In this document: positions 20,072-32,551 of the stretch, one piece after another | Position numbering within the stretch: position 1 is the first letter of the stretch | How the letters are laid out: each line of letters starts with the position of its first letter | From: Tieghemostelium lacteum | Taxonomy: Eukaryota > Evosea > Eumycetozoa > Dictyosteliales > Raperosteliaceae | Length of the DNA: 64,000 nt | NCBI GenBank assembly: GCA_001606155.1 | Contig: LODT01000039.1 | Location: 682,001-746,000, forward strand | Direction of reading: 5' to 3' | Notes under the pieces: generated by a model | The model's input: only the letters and a program-made list of their open reading frames with translations | The model's database searches: none | Told to the model about the DNA's origin: nothing | Position numbers and translations under genes: made by a program

Positions 20072-23000
20072 ATGTTAGCAGCTATAAAAAATAAATTAGG
20101 ATTTGGTTTAAAAAAAGTTGAACCTCCAGTAGAGGTAAAACATTTAAAAGAAGGAGTTGTTATATTTCATTGTGATGGATGTGGCGCACAGATTGAAGAG
20201 AATTTCGCAACTAGATATTCATGTTCGGAATGTGTAAGCTTTGATTTGTGTCTGGAATGTTATTATAATGAGGAGGCTTATTATCAGAATTTGAAAACAC
20301 CTGGTTCCAATACTAGGGTACTACCAGAGAACTACAAGCCACCAGTACATAAAGATACAGCACCTCTACCTCATTTCATGACATTAGAGAAAAAGAACCA
20401 GTATTTGTTGGTGTATGAACTTAAGGGTGAAACTGTGTTTGAAAGTATCAAAAAGAGTTTTGAATACTTTAAAGATCGTAGATGTCTAGGTTGGAGAAAA
20501 CAAGTACCAGTGTCAGAGGAATGGCCATTGGGATTAGGTGACTTTGAATGGTTAAACTATGCACAATTCCACCAAATGACTATGGATCTTGCAACTGCTT
20601 TCTCACATTATATACAACCAAAACAATTGATTGGTATTTATATGGATAATTGTATAGAATGGTATGCTAGTGATTTTGCAGCTCTTTGGTGTTCAATGGC
20701 AACAGTACCATTACATCACACATCAACTTATTCCAATCTTTTAGAAATTCTAGTAAATTCTGAATGTGCTTTGATAGTATGTTCTAAAGCAACTTTAGTC
20801 AATCTAATCATTCTCTTTCAGAATGAAGATTCCTGTAAACAATTAGAAAAATTTATAAAATTAATTGTAATTAGAGAATCAAATTACGATAAAGAGGCTT
20901 GTAAAGTGATACCACAATGTGTGGCTGTAAAGAGCTATGAGGAGATTATGGAGTTTGGTAAAGCTTCTAAACCAGCATTCACATTTACTCCTAGAAAACC
21001 AGATGATATCTCGTGTATAAGCTACACTAGTGGCAGTACAGGGACACCAAAGGGTGTAGTACACTATGACAAGTTCTTTAATAACCATCTTATTAGATCT
21101 TTTGTAAAGTATCCAACTGTGATTTTAAGTTTTGCTACATTGGCACACAGTCAAAGACTTTCAGATTGGAAGTATTTGTATCAAGGTGGAAGAATTGGTA
21201 TCTATTCAGGTACTTATGATTATCTATTTGATGATCTTAAACTCTTAAGGGTTCACTCTTTGTGGGGTGTACCCAGATTTTGGAATTTCTTGTACAGTCA
21301 ATTCCAAGCTGATCTCTTGGAAGAGACTAAAAAGAATTTATTACTCGACGAGGAATTACGTATACCAGAAGATACTTTATATTCTATGGTTTTGGTGAAA
21401 TTCCATAATATGTTTGGTGGAAGAGTTAGAACTCTTGTGACAGGTGGTGCACCTACAAGTCCAGAGGTTAAAGAGTTTATGAACAAGTGTTGGCCCAATT
21501 CAATGGTTTCAGATAGTTATGGTTTAACAGAGGCTATTGGAATCATGGTTGACGGATACATAAGTGATGAGGTTCAGTTCAGATTAGATCCAGTTCCAGA
21601 GTTTCAATATTACCCAACTGATAAACCATATCCACGTGGTGAATTGGTGGTGAAAACAGATACCATGTCATCAGGTTACTATAAAAATGATGAATTAACA
21701 CAACAATCGTTTAACGATGGTTGGTTTAAGACTGGTGATGTTGTAGAGTTGGTTGGTGCCAGAAAAATTAGAATTATTGATCGTAAAAAGAATGCATTTA
21801 AATTGGCTAATGGTGAGTTTGTGACACCTGAACCACTGGAGAATCTATTCCTAGGATCACCATTAATCAATCAAATCTTTATCTATGGTAATATTAATAA
21901 ACAGTTCTTGGTTGGCATCTTGAAACCAAGTGATAATCTATTGGATAAAGTGAGATCAGATCCAAAGTATACAGAACAATTGGAAATGGAAATGTGTAGA
22001 ATTCATTTGATCAAAGAGATTAATGAAATTGCTAAACAAAAGAATCTACCAAATTATGAGATTCCAAAGATCATTGCAGTAGATTCCACCAAATGGACTC
22101 AGGCTAATGGATTGATTACAGGTTCTGGTAAATACAGTCGTTCTAAACTTGCTGAATATTATAAAACTCAGATTGATGAAATGTATGTACAAATTGAACA
22201 AATTCAATTAGAACTACGTAAACAAGATAGAACTGGTGCTATTCAACAGTATATTAGATCAGTTCTTAATATCGATCCAAAACTGGATATTGACCTCAGT
22301 CAGTTGTCATTTACTCAAATTGGTGGTGATTCATTAGGTGCTGTTAAATTGTCAAATATACTAAAGGAACAAGAGAATATTGATATTTCACCATCACTAA
22401 TTCTCAATCAAAATGTAAATTTATCAAATCTATCAAAGGTTTTGGAAAATCCAAAACCAAATAATAATAAGAATAATAGTAAAACTGAAACTCAATCAGT
22501 ACCCAAGAAATTGGATTATGAATTTGAACAATTGGTTAATGTTGATTGGGATAAAGAATTTGAATTAGATGAAGATATTGTACCATTAAATGATAAGGAA
22601 TTTAGAACTAAACCAATGATTGAAAAACTACAAGGAAATGTAATATTGTTGACTGGATGTACTGGTTATTTGGGTTTAAATATATTATATTCACTAGTTA
22701 AATTATCTGGTGGATTTGTTGGAAAGGTATATTGCCTCGTTAGAAATGTAGAATCTGAGGAAAAAGGTATGGAACAGCTATTACAATTACTCAAAAAACA
22801 GAAATTAGAAGTAGAAGAATCTATATTTAGATCATGTGTAGTACCATTGGTTGGTGACCTTTCTAAACCATTGATTGGTCTGACACCCGAGAGATTCAGT
22901 CAACTAACTAACCAGGTTGATATTATTCTACATAATGGTGCTATTGTCAATATGGTATTACCTTATCCCAATATGAAAGCTACCAATGTTCAATCTACTA

Positions 23001-23752
23001 AAGATCTATTGAAATTGGCAGTTAGTAGTACACCAACTAGAGGTGCAATGAAATTTATCTATGTCTCTACTATTGGTGTATTTATAAGTAAATTGACACC
23101 TGTAATCAATGAATTTACAGTACCCTCCAGAGACTATATACAATTTTCTTCTGGTTACAATCAAAGTAAACTAGTTAGTGATGAATTAGTTAGAGAGGCT
23201 GCTAACAGAGGTTTACCAGTAATGATTTTCCGTCCAGGTACCATCTACTGTCACACTGAATCTGGTATTGATAATCCACTGGATTTTGTAGGGTTCATTG
23301 TAAAATCAATTCTACAGACTAAAACCTATCCCAAAGTACATTCAGATCAAGGAGGACATTTCAATTTGTCACCAGTCAATTGGGTATCTGATAGTATAGT
23401 AAATCTGATGAAAACCAAAGATTATTGGTACATGGAAAACCAAAACCCACAAATATTCCATATGGTCAATGAAAACTCACTGCATATTGAAAAACTTTGT
23501 GAATACATTCAATCTGTTGTACCACTAAAACAAATGTCATTATCCGAATGGAAAACTTTACAGTTCTCTCAAGAACAAAATATTTTGGCACCTGTTCAAC
23601 ATCTTCTTGAGAAATCTGATCGTTTACCTGGTTTTGAAAACTTTACATGTCCAAGAACTAAAAAGTATCTTTTACAAATTGGTAAACAAGAATGTCTTAG
23701 AATTAACAAAGATCTAGTTGTTAAAAATGCAAACTATTTATTATCAAAATAA
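20072..23752 (+). CDS. ZZ-finger carboxylic acid reductase (AMP-ligase / carrier / thioester reductase)
   Basis: 1226 residues, no intron. Order: ZZ-type zinc finger (about 34-61; CDGC, CSEC, CLEC pairs); adenylation domain with SYTSGSTGTPKGVVH (about 313-327), SYGLTEAIG (about 483), GWFKTGDV (about 549), IIDRKKNAFKLANGEFV and the late SGKYSR segment; carrier domain with GGDSLGAVKLS (Ser about 752, phosphopantetheine site); NAD(P)-binding thioester reductase with LLTGCTGYLGLNIL (about 857), YVSTIGVF and the catalytic YNQSK (about 1028-1032). By family knowledge it activates an acid with ATP, loads it on its own carrier and releases it as aldehyde using NADPH. The ZZ finger at the front is not part of the usual CAR or Lys2 layout. 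It lies 705 bp upstream of, and parallel to, the polyketide synthase, suggesting a joint pathway. Fatty or polyketide acid as substrate is inferred. Confidence 0.88.
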   Translation: MLAAIKNKLGFGLKKVEPPVEVKHLKEGVVIFHCDGCGAQIEENFATRYSCSECVSFDLCLECYYNEEAYYQNLKTPGSNTRVLPENYKPPVHKDTAPLPHFMTLEKKNQYLLVYELKGETVFESIKKSFEYFKDRRCLGWRKQVPVSEEWPLGLGDFEWLNYAQFHQMTMDLATAFSHYIQPKQLIGIYMDNCIEWYASDFAALWCSMATVPLHHTSTYSNLLEILVNSECALIVCSKATLVNLIILFQNEDSCKQLEKFIKLIVIRESNYDKEACKVIPQCVAVKSYEEIMEFGKASKPAFTFTPRKPDDISCISYTSGSTGTPKGVVHYDKFFNNHLIRSFVKYPTVILSFATLAHSQRLSDWKYLYQGGRIGIYSGTYDYLFDDLKLLRVHSLWGVPRFWNFLYSQFQADLLEETKKNLLLDEELRIPEDTLYSMVLVKFHNMFGGRVRTLVTGGAPTSPEVKEFMNKCWPNSMVSDSYGLTEAIGIMVDGYISDEVQFRLDPVPEFQYYPTDKPYPRGELVVKTDTMSSGYYKNDELTQQSFNDGWFKTGDVVELVGARKIRIIDRKKNAFKLANGEFVTPEPLENLFLGSPLINQIFIYGNINKQFLVGILKPSDNLLDKVRSDPKYTEQLEMEMCRIHLIKEINEIAKQKNLPNYEIPKIIAVDSTKWTQANGLITGSGKYSRSKLAEYYKTQIDEMYVQIEQIQLELRKQDRTGAIQQYIRSVLNIDPKLDIDLSQLSFTQIGGDSLGAVKLSNILKEQENIDISPSLILNQNVNLSNLSKVLENPKPNNNKNNSKTETQSVPKKLDYEFEQLVNVDWDKEFELDEDIVPLNDKEFRTKPMIEKLQGNVILLTGCTGYLGLNILYSLVKLSGGFVGKVYCLVRNVESEEKGMEQLLQLLKKQKLEVEESIFRSCVVPLVGDLSKPLIGLTPERFSQLTNQVDIILHNGAIVNMVLPYPNMKATNVQSTKDLLKLAVSSTPTRGAMKFIYVSTIGVFISKLTPVINEFTVPSRDYIQFSSGYNQSKLVSDELVREAANRGLPVMIFRPGTIYCHTESGIDNPLDFVGFIVKSILQTKTYPKVHSDQGGHFNLSPVNWVSDSIVNLMKTKDYWYMENQNPQIFHMVNENSLHIEKLCEYIQSVVPLKQMSLSEWKTLQFSQEQNILAPVQHLLEKSDRLPGFENFTCPRTKKYLLQIGKQECLRINKDLVVKNANYLLSK

Positions 23753-24457
23753 ACTTTAATTGGTTGAAATTTTTTTAGATTTCAATTACTATAATATCAA
23801 TCTATCTATAATGATAATGAATGAACAATCTTCATTAAGCGCCAATACATTAGTACTTTACTATAAAAATGGAATCACATAGAAATAAATAGTGGAGAAT
23901 GTGAATAGTTATAAAATAAATATGCTATTTAAATTTGAAAGTTGTTTGAATCTTTGAGAGTCGAAAAGTTGTCATCGATTTAAGTTTGTCAAAATTGTTT
24001 GACTATTTCTATTGTTATCTATATTTTAAACAAACATTGATATTTAAATCGGAGTATTAAATTATTCATAGATATCTTTAAATATGGAATTTAAAGTAAT
24101 AGTTTATAATATTTTTATTAAAGAGGGTTATTTGTTTAATCATATGTGTTAAAGTAATTAGGAAGGGGTAGATACATATTGTGGGTGTAAAATTTTTAAA
24201 AATTTTTTTTTTGGTGTTAATTCTCACGAGATTTTCTAAAATTAATTAACTAATTTAAATATATTATCTCTAGACATATCTAAAATCTAATGTCTAAGAT
24301 AAATTAACGTATAATACAAAAAAATTATTAAAGATATAGTTTCAGATGGATAACTAAGTTTACATCTTATAGAAGTAAATATATTTTATAAATGATTAAA
24401 AATTATTTAGTTTCTATTCGTTAATATATTAACTTTACTTATTTTATTCTTAAAACT
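23753..24457. promoter_or_regulatory. CAR-PKS spacer / PKS promoter region
   Basis: A+T-rich, no coding potential. Contains the 22-nt element at 23825-23846 and a poly-T tract at 24206-24212. No clear TATA box could be assigned to the PKS start. Confidence 0.45.
23825..23846 (+). repeat. 22-nt element shared by CAR and PKS 3' ends, copy 1
   Basis: ACAATCTTCATTAA followed by GCGCCAAT. The PKS copy (31612-31633) differs only at one base (A for G at the 15th position). Sited 73 bases after the CAR stop codon. Confidence 0.7.
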
Positions 24458-27400
24458 ATGTTACCCAATAATATTGATTTTAAAGACAGTGATATTGCAG
24501 TAATAGGTATCGGCTGCAGATTCCCTGGTAATTCAAATTCACCAAAAGAATTATGGGAAAACTTAACTAACAAAAACTTTAATGGAATTGTTGATGTTCC
24601 TGAGGAAAGATGGTCATCATTATTTCATCAACAGGGAATGATAAGTAATTCAAAATCAGGTTTGATTGATTTTAAACATTGGAAACAATTTGATTCTCTA
24701 TTCTTTGGTATCTCTTTAAAAGAATCTGAAAATATTGACCCCCAGCAGAGAATTTTATATTCAATACTTTGGGAAGCATTAGAAGATGCTCACATCAAAC
24801 CATCTGAATTCAGAGGTTCTGATACATCTGTTTTCATTGGTTCAATGAACAGTGATTATCTAAATATTAAAAATACTGAAAAATCGAGTAGTGCTGTATT
24901 GGGTACTTCAACAACATTTTTATCAAATGCTCTTTCATTTGCATTTGATCTTAGAGGTGCATCAATGTCTCTTGACACAGCATGTTCATCATCATTGAAT
25001 GCAATTCATCTTGGTTGTCAAACCATTCTCAATGGTCAAAGTCAAATTTCAATTTGTGGTGGTGTAAATGCATTGTTAGATCCATTAGTTTCTATAAATT
25101 ATTCTCAACTTGGTATTTTGAGTAAAAAAGGAGTTTCAAGACCATTTGATATTGATGCAGATGGATATATTAGAGGTGAAGGTGCTGGATTGGTTGTTCT
25201 CAAGAAATTATCAAAAGCCATACTTGATCAAGATAGAATCTATTGTGTTATAAGAGGTTCTTGTTCAAATTCTGATGGTCAAAATCAAAAGAATTATAAT
25301 ACTCAACCATCAGGTCAAGCTCAATATGAAAATATTCAACAAACATTGAATCAATTTGATATTCCTCGATCAGACTTTTTCTATGTAGAAGCACATGGAA
25401 CAAGTACTCCAGTTGGTGATCCAATTGAAATTGAAGGACTCTCAAGAATTTTCAAAGATCATCATTCATCTGACAATCCATTATACATTGGAAGTCTCAA
25501 ATCACAATTTGGACACACTGAATCAGCATCTGGAGTTGCATCACTCATTAAAGTTGCAATGATGTTGAAACATCGAAAACTTTCACCAAACATCAACTTC
25601 ACCAACCCAAATCCAAAAATTGACTTTGATAATTGGAATATCAAAGTTGTCACTGATTTGATTGATTTTCCTCAAGATAAAACCATCACAATTGGTTTGA
25701 ATAGTTTTGGATTTGGAGGTTCAAATTGTTTCATGGCAATTCAAGAATATAAACCAATACACGATCCAATAACTACCAAGATCCCAGTAGAACAATCAGA
25801 ATATTTAATTCCATTCTCAGTTAAATCACAATTATCATTTGATAAATACATTGATGAAGTTCTCAGAAAAAAACCAAACATTGATGATGATGAATCATTT
25901 AATGATTTTGTTAGATATCAATGCCAATCAAAAGATTTAAATCTTCCAATAAGGACTACACTATCTTGTAAAGATTGGAATGATGTGATATCGAAAAGAA
26001 ATCTAATGATTTCATCAGATTCAGAAACAAAATCCAGTGATTTGACATCAATTGTTTATGTATTCTGTGGACAAGGACCACAATGGAAAGAAATGAGTGA
26101 TTATCTTTATCAAAACAATCACATCTTCAGAAATTCAGTTCAACAATGTGATAATCTGATGAAAGAATATTTTGGATATTCAATTCTTGACAAATTGAGA
26201 TCAATATCCTCTGATTCAAATGAAATCCATCATCCAATCATTGCACAACCAAGTTTATTCTTGTTTCAATTTGGAATGATGAATCTTCTCAAAAGTTGGG
26301 GAATTCAACCAGATGCTGTTGTTGGTCATAGGTATGTTATATAATTTTCAGTTTTTATTTTAATTTTGAATTTTGTTTTTATTCTAACAAATGTTTCTAA
26401 TTTAATAGTTTTGGAGAAGTTACATCAGCATTATGTTCTGGTATAATAACTCTTGAAAATGCAATCAAAATTGTATATTTCAGATCAACATTACAACAAC
26501 TCACTGTTGGAAGTGGGAGATTGTTATCAATTGGAATTGGAATGGATAAATATAATGAATTGATTGGTAAATCAGAACAACTTCAATCATTGAAAGATAA
26601 AATTGAAATTGCATGTTTCAATTCACCTGATTCCATTGTATTAACATCTGATGAAGATAATTTGAAAGCAATTCAAAATCACCTTCAAGATCAAGGAATA
26701 TTCAGTGCATTCTTGGGTACACCATGTTCATTCCATTCGAGTAAACAAGAATCAATCAGAGATAAAGTCATTGAATCACTTTCTGATCTTCCTCAATCGT
26801 CTACTCCTAAAATTCCATTCTTTTCAACGGTGACAGGACAACAAATGAAAGAAGAATCATTTTACAACAATGAATACATTTATCAAAACCTTCGACAACC
26901 AGTCAGATTCAATGAATCAATTCAATCAATTTGTCAATTCATTATTGATAAACAACAACCAAATTCATCATCAATATTCATTGAAATCTCACCTCACCCA
27001 ACACTCTCATTTTACATTCCTCAATGTATTAAAGCAACACCCAACTACAGTAATAATAACAAAATCACAACACTCTCATTGATTCACAAAAAGAAATCAA
27101 TCCCAGAACAAATTCAACAAACTCTTTCACAACTCTATTTCAATGGAATCAATTTGAATTTTCAATCTGCACAATTTGAAAGTAAGGAATTGCACAACTC
27201 ATCATTTAAACATCGAACTGATTGGATTCCAAAATACCAATGGGATTCACAAGAATATTGGACTGCTCCAAAAATTCTTCGAAAAGAAAAGATTCCATCA
27301 ATCAATTTACTTGGTAAAAACAAAGAACATGGAATCACTGTTTTAGAGACTTTAATTGATCTGAGAAGACCTGCATTCGAATTCTTGAAAGGACATGTTA

Positions 27401-30400
27401 TCAAAGGTAAAGTTATCTTTCCAGGATGTGGATATCTTGATATCATCTTGAAACAATTCCCAAAACAAGATTTGACAATCTATAATTTGAATTGTGAGAA
27501 ACCATTATTGATTACAAATGATCGACCAGTGATTATTCAAACAATCATTCAACCAACAATGACTCGTTCTGAATTCAGAGTTGATTTCTATTGTAGAGAT
27601 ACTAACACTGATAAATGGACAAAAACAACTCATGGAAGATTTGCATTACGTTCTCTTGACTATCAGGAATCTCAATTTGATATTGATAAACTCAGAAAAG
27701 AATGTTCATATGGCAGAATGAATAAAACTGAAGTCTACAACAGACTTGCACAATTGGGATTACCATATGGTCCATCATTCCAAAGAGTAGAGTATATGGA
27801 TGCAAGTTCATTTTCAACATTAACAGTTCTTGATGCAGTCAACAAAGATAAAACATTCTATTTCAACGCAGCTACCCTTGATTCAGCATGTCATGGTTTA
27901 ATGTCAGGAATGGAACCACCTCAAGATCTTGTCTTTGATAGTGTTCAATTACTCAATTATTACCCATCGAACATAACATCTGATCAACCTGATACTCTAT
28001 TTGTCTATGGTGTAGATAATGGACAAAAATGTAACAATACAACTGGTACTGTATACATCATCAATCCAGACAATGGAAGATCAATCATTCAAATGAGAAT
28101 TAAAATGACATCGATTGTCAGAATTAAACATGTCACACCAACTGGTATGTACAACATCAAATATCCATCCAAAGAAATATTCACCTATCATTGGCAATCA
28201 AAAGAATCAATTCTATCTGATATTGATGATCAATATGACCCAAACAATTCACGACCAATCAATATGTTGAATCATCAATTCAATCAATTGAAAGATGTCC
28301 AAATTACAGGTAAACATCTCATAAAAATTCTCTTTTTTAATGATGGTGCTAACAACATCAATGAAATGAATTTGAATTCAATCATTTCAAACATTGAATC
28401 ACAATTGGATGACAATTCACAATTCATCATTGATATCACTAATTTGGTAACAACAAAGAATGGAACTGAAATCAATGAGTCACTGAATGATAAACATCAT
28501 AGAATTTCAATCAGAAATAGAACAATTCAACATGGAATTGAATCATTTGATCCTGAAAAAGAATTTATTCACAAATCAAATTTTGATTTAATAATTCTTC
28601 CAACTTCCATTTTGAAATTGATGAATGATAAAAGTGAAAAAACCAAATCCATTCTTTCACATCTTCACAATCTCTTGGTTCCAAAAGGTTCATTGATGAT
28701 ATTTGACAAACAAAAAGAAGAAGAGGCAGATCAAGAGATCTTCATCAACTCTTCATTGATATCTCAATTATCAACTGTTGGATTCTCATTTAACAACCAG
28801 ATTCAATCATCAAGTAGAGTATCATCTATTTTCTGCTATAAAAATGATTTCTTCAGCTCCAAACAAAATTACATTAATAACAACTTCATTATCATTCCAT
28901 CATCAATAACTGATAACCAACAATTGATGAGCAACATCGATTTGATATTCAAAAAACAACAATATCAAATAATGAATTTTAATGATTTCTTATCATCAGA
29001 AACAACACCAATAGATCAGAATGAAAACATATTCTATTATGGATTTAATATGAACAAAGAAAACTACATCCAAATATCAATGGAATATATCAAAATTGCA
29101 CAATTTCTTCATAAATCTCAATCAAAGTCAAAATACATTCTTTTGACTGATTATTTTGATTCAATGAACAACTTGAACTATCTCAATGGATCTTTGATCG
29201 GTTGTTTTAGAAATCTAGGTAAAACTCAATTGGTTGAGGCTTATTCCATTAATTTTGATCAAGATTCTATAAAATCAATGAAATCTCCATTAATAGCTTC
29301 AATGCTTGATTCTAATATGATGGGATGTGATAGAGAAATCAAACTCAGAAATGGACATGTTCAAATTCAAAAATTACATCGAGATGAATTTAAATCAAAT
29401 TCATATGAAAATGATTTGAACAACCTCTATTTAAGATGTAATTCAAAACTTGAAATGGAATTTTTCCCCAAACCAGAACTTCAACCATTTGAATATGAAG
29501 TTAAAGTGATGGTATCTGGTATTAACTTCAAAGACAATATGTTCTATAAAGGTTTATTACCACTTGACATGTACCCTGATGGAACTGATATTTATAATCC
29601 ATCCATTGGATTGGAATTCACTGGAATTGTGACAAGAATGGGTTCTAAATGCACCAAATTCAAAATTGGTGAAAGAGTAATTGGAGGAGGTATATATACA
29701 GTAGCCTCTCATGTATATGTTCAAGAACATAAATTCACACGTTTACCAGATAATGTCAGTTTTGTTGATGGAGCATCAGTTCAAATAACCTATTTAACAG
29801 CTTACTTCTCTTTATTCTCTCTTGTGAATATCGAAGAATTTGATTCAGTATTAATCCATTCAGCAAGTGGTGGTGTTGGTATATCAACTCTTAACCTTCT
29901 CAAATGGAAGAAATATCGAGGTAAAATATTTGTCAGTGTTGGTTCTAAAGAGAAAGAACAATACCTCAGAGATCATTATGGTGATATGATAACTGACTAT
30001 TACAACTCAAGAACAATTGCATTTGGTCAAGAAATTATTAAAAAGTATGGAGGTGTTGATATCATTATCAATACACTTTCAGGTGATTTCACCGCAACCA
30101 ATTTCAGTTGTCTCACCAAGGTTGGTAAAATTGTTGATCTTTCTGTCACTCAATTGGTTGAAAATGAAACTTTGGATCTTGGTCAACTCAGATTCTCCAA
30201 ATCATTCATTTCATTTGAATTGTGGACATACCTAAATATTAAACCAAGACTATGTGTGCATTACACTGATGTCATTACTGAAGCAATCTCAAAAGGTGAA
30301 TTAGAACTTATTCCAACAAAACAATATAGAAGTGATCAATTTAAAGAAGCAATTGAATATATTGCTGAATCTAAACATATTGGGAAATTGGTTGTAAATT

Positions 30401-31590
30401 TTGAAAATATTGAACAAGAGATCATCTCACCAATGTTAAAACAATTCAAAGAAAACCCAAAACTATCACCAATTGAAAACCAAAGAATTTTGAAATACAA
30501 CTATAAAATGAGAAACATCAAAGACACACTTTTAATCACTGGTCAATCTGGTGTTGTAATTCCAGTTTTGAAATGGATTATTCAAAGATCACCAAATCTA
30601 AAGAATGTGATTATTCTCACAAAATCATCATGTAAATGGGAAATTGAATGGATGAAGAATTGCAACAAACATATTCAATTCTATTTCAGACAATGTGATG
30701 TTTCTGAAAAAGCTGATATCCAAAGATGTATTGAAAACATTCAACTTGAACACTCTCAAAAATTATCAATTAAATCAGTTTTACATTTTGCTGCAATTTA
30801 TGATTCCACTGATTTCCCTGAAATGAATGAAACTAAATTCACTGAAACTCACAAACCAAAAGCCATTGGTGCAATTAATTTACATGAAATTTCAATTGAA
30901 CAACAATGGAATTTAGATAATTTCATTTTCTTCTCCTCAACCTCAGCACTCACAGGATCCAATAAACAAAGTCATTACAATTCAGCCAATCTATTGTTGG
31001 ATCATTTGGCAGAATTCAGAAGATCAATTGGATTGAATGCAGTTTCAATCAACTATGGTGCAATGGGAGGAATTGGTTTTGTTACAACCAACAAGGCAAT
31101 TGAAGAATACCTTCAATCTGAAGGAATGAACCTCCTTTCAATTCCAAAGATACTTGGTGGATTGGATATTGCACTTCAAATTGATCAAAAATCAATTTCA
31201 AATTTCCAATGCTCAAACAATGATTATGTAAAGATGTATTACAATGGAAATTTGTTGAAAAATGTATTAGAGCATTTAATTCACAAACCAGATCAAATCC
31301 ATCAATTATTCAACAATGATAATCTCACATCTGATTTCACCAATGTCAATGATAGTGTTCACTCCAAAGTCATTCAAATGGTATCACAACTCTTATCAAT
31401 TGAAGTATCAAAACTCAACACCGATATCAAATTGAAAGATTATGGAATTGATTCACTCATGACAACTCAACTCAAAACATCAATTGAAGACACTTATGAA
31501 CAAACCAGAAACCAATTCACTCACATTCAATTGATTTCAAATTCCACCAATTCTATTGCACTTAAAATTTCAAATATAATTAATAAATAA
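24458..31590 (+). CDS. Type I highly reducing polyketide synthase (KS-AT-DH-ER-KR-ACP)
   Basis: Exons 24458-26331 and 26409-31590; the 77-bp intron (GTATGT..TTTAATAG) splits the AT active-site GHS codon, giving 2351 residues. KS: DTACSSS with Cys176, EAHGTST with His313, GHTESASG with His353. AT: FCGQGPQWKEM and GHSFGE (Ser625). DH: HVIKGKVIFPG with His954. The region between DH and ER (about 1300-1470) keeps a methyltransferase-like LLVPKGSLMIF but no clear SAM motif. ER: SASGGVGIS (about 1776). KR: TGQSGVVIP (about 2002), a poor match to the usual GGxGxxG, with FFSSTSA and catalytic Tyr2148. ACP: DYGIDSLMT with Ser2307 near the end. No thioesterase or chalcone-synthase-type end, so release needs another enzyme; the neighbouring reductase is a candidate. 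Dictyostelids carry dozens of such PKS genes; the product is unknown. Confidence 0.93.
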
Positions 31591-31611
31591 TAATAATATT
31601 AAAACTAGTTT

Positions 31612-31633
31612 ACAATCTTCATTAAACGCCAAT
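31612..31633 (+). repeat. 22-nt element shared by CAR and PKS 3' ends, copy 2
   Basis: ACAATCTTCATTAA followed by ACGCCAAT, 22 bases after the PKS stop codon; see 23825. Confidence 0.7.
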
Positions 31634-31774
31634 TCTAGATTATTAATACTGTATAGATTTTAAAATCTTGTTTTTTTTTTATTTTTTTGAATATTGAGTA
31701 AAATCATTTCACAGAAACACTTTCCATCACTTTAAATGATAATTTTGAATGGGGATCAGATTAACTGTAAAAAT

Positions 31775-32240
31775 TTATAGGTGCTCACAGTCACAGATGT
31801 TGGAATGGTTTCATTTATCAATCATTCTTTGATGTTGGAATTGAAAATAGGTACCCAAATACCTGAACCAAAACAACTATGTATTGGGTCTTTCCACCCT
31901 AAAACTGTATGTTTATCAATATGTGATAAATATTCAAAACCTAGTTGAACTTGTTGAAAATAATGGGCATTTAGTAATGTTGAAGTTAAGAATGCAGGAT
32001 GCATTAGTCTTTGGAATCATAGTTATTGCATTGCTAACTTTTTTGTTTTGTGGTCTGGATTTGATCAAACTGAACCAAATACTGTTGTATTTAGATCAGA
32101 GACATTGAAATGAGATCCACATTGTGCTCTTTATAATCCGGATCCACTATTGATTGATGGTGGTCATAGGTTTCAAATTGGGTCAAGACTTATCATGTTC
32201 TGTACATGTATCAACAAAAGTACCTCTGATGACTCGAGAT
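31775..32240 (+). pseudogene. Possible decayed gene, unknown family
   Basis: Base composition is higher in G+C than the flanks and plus-strand segments read like protein between stops: HRCWNGFIYQSFFDVGIE, EPKQLCIGSFHPKTVCLS, then WAFSNVEVKNAGCISLWNHS and FVLWSGFDQTEPNTVVFRSE, with Cys/Trp-rich content like an extracellular or lectin-type domain. Frames change at least twice and stops are present. I do not recognise the family. Confidence 0.35.
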
Positions 32241-32551
32241 CTGATGAAATATAATTTACATTAATTTTAGATAGTGATATCATTATTGTTAGTCATTTCT
32301 ATAATCTTTAAATAAAAATATATGACCAGCAAAAATTTTAAAAAGAAATTTCACAATCAAGATTTCGAAATTTTGATAGATATTTATAATAGTTTTATTT
32401 GAATGATTTTCAATATCTGGTGTTTTTTGAGCCTTAATCCCAAAAGATTAATTAATTAATTTAAAAAACCTACTTGAAATAAATCGTTTAATTTGACTTG
32501 CAGAATAAAACACTTCCATCAAATTTTTTCATAATAACAAGGATTTTTATA

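Larger units (their letters stand above)
31591..32551. other. Gene-free stretch with one decayed gene-like block
   Basis: Holds the shared 22-nt element (31612-31633), a gene-like decayed block (31775-32240, next entry) and 300 bases of A+T-rich DNA leading to the protease gene. No intact frame above about 75 codons is credible. Confidence 0.5.
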
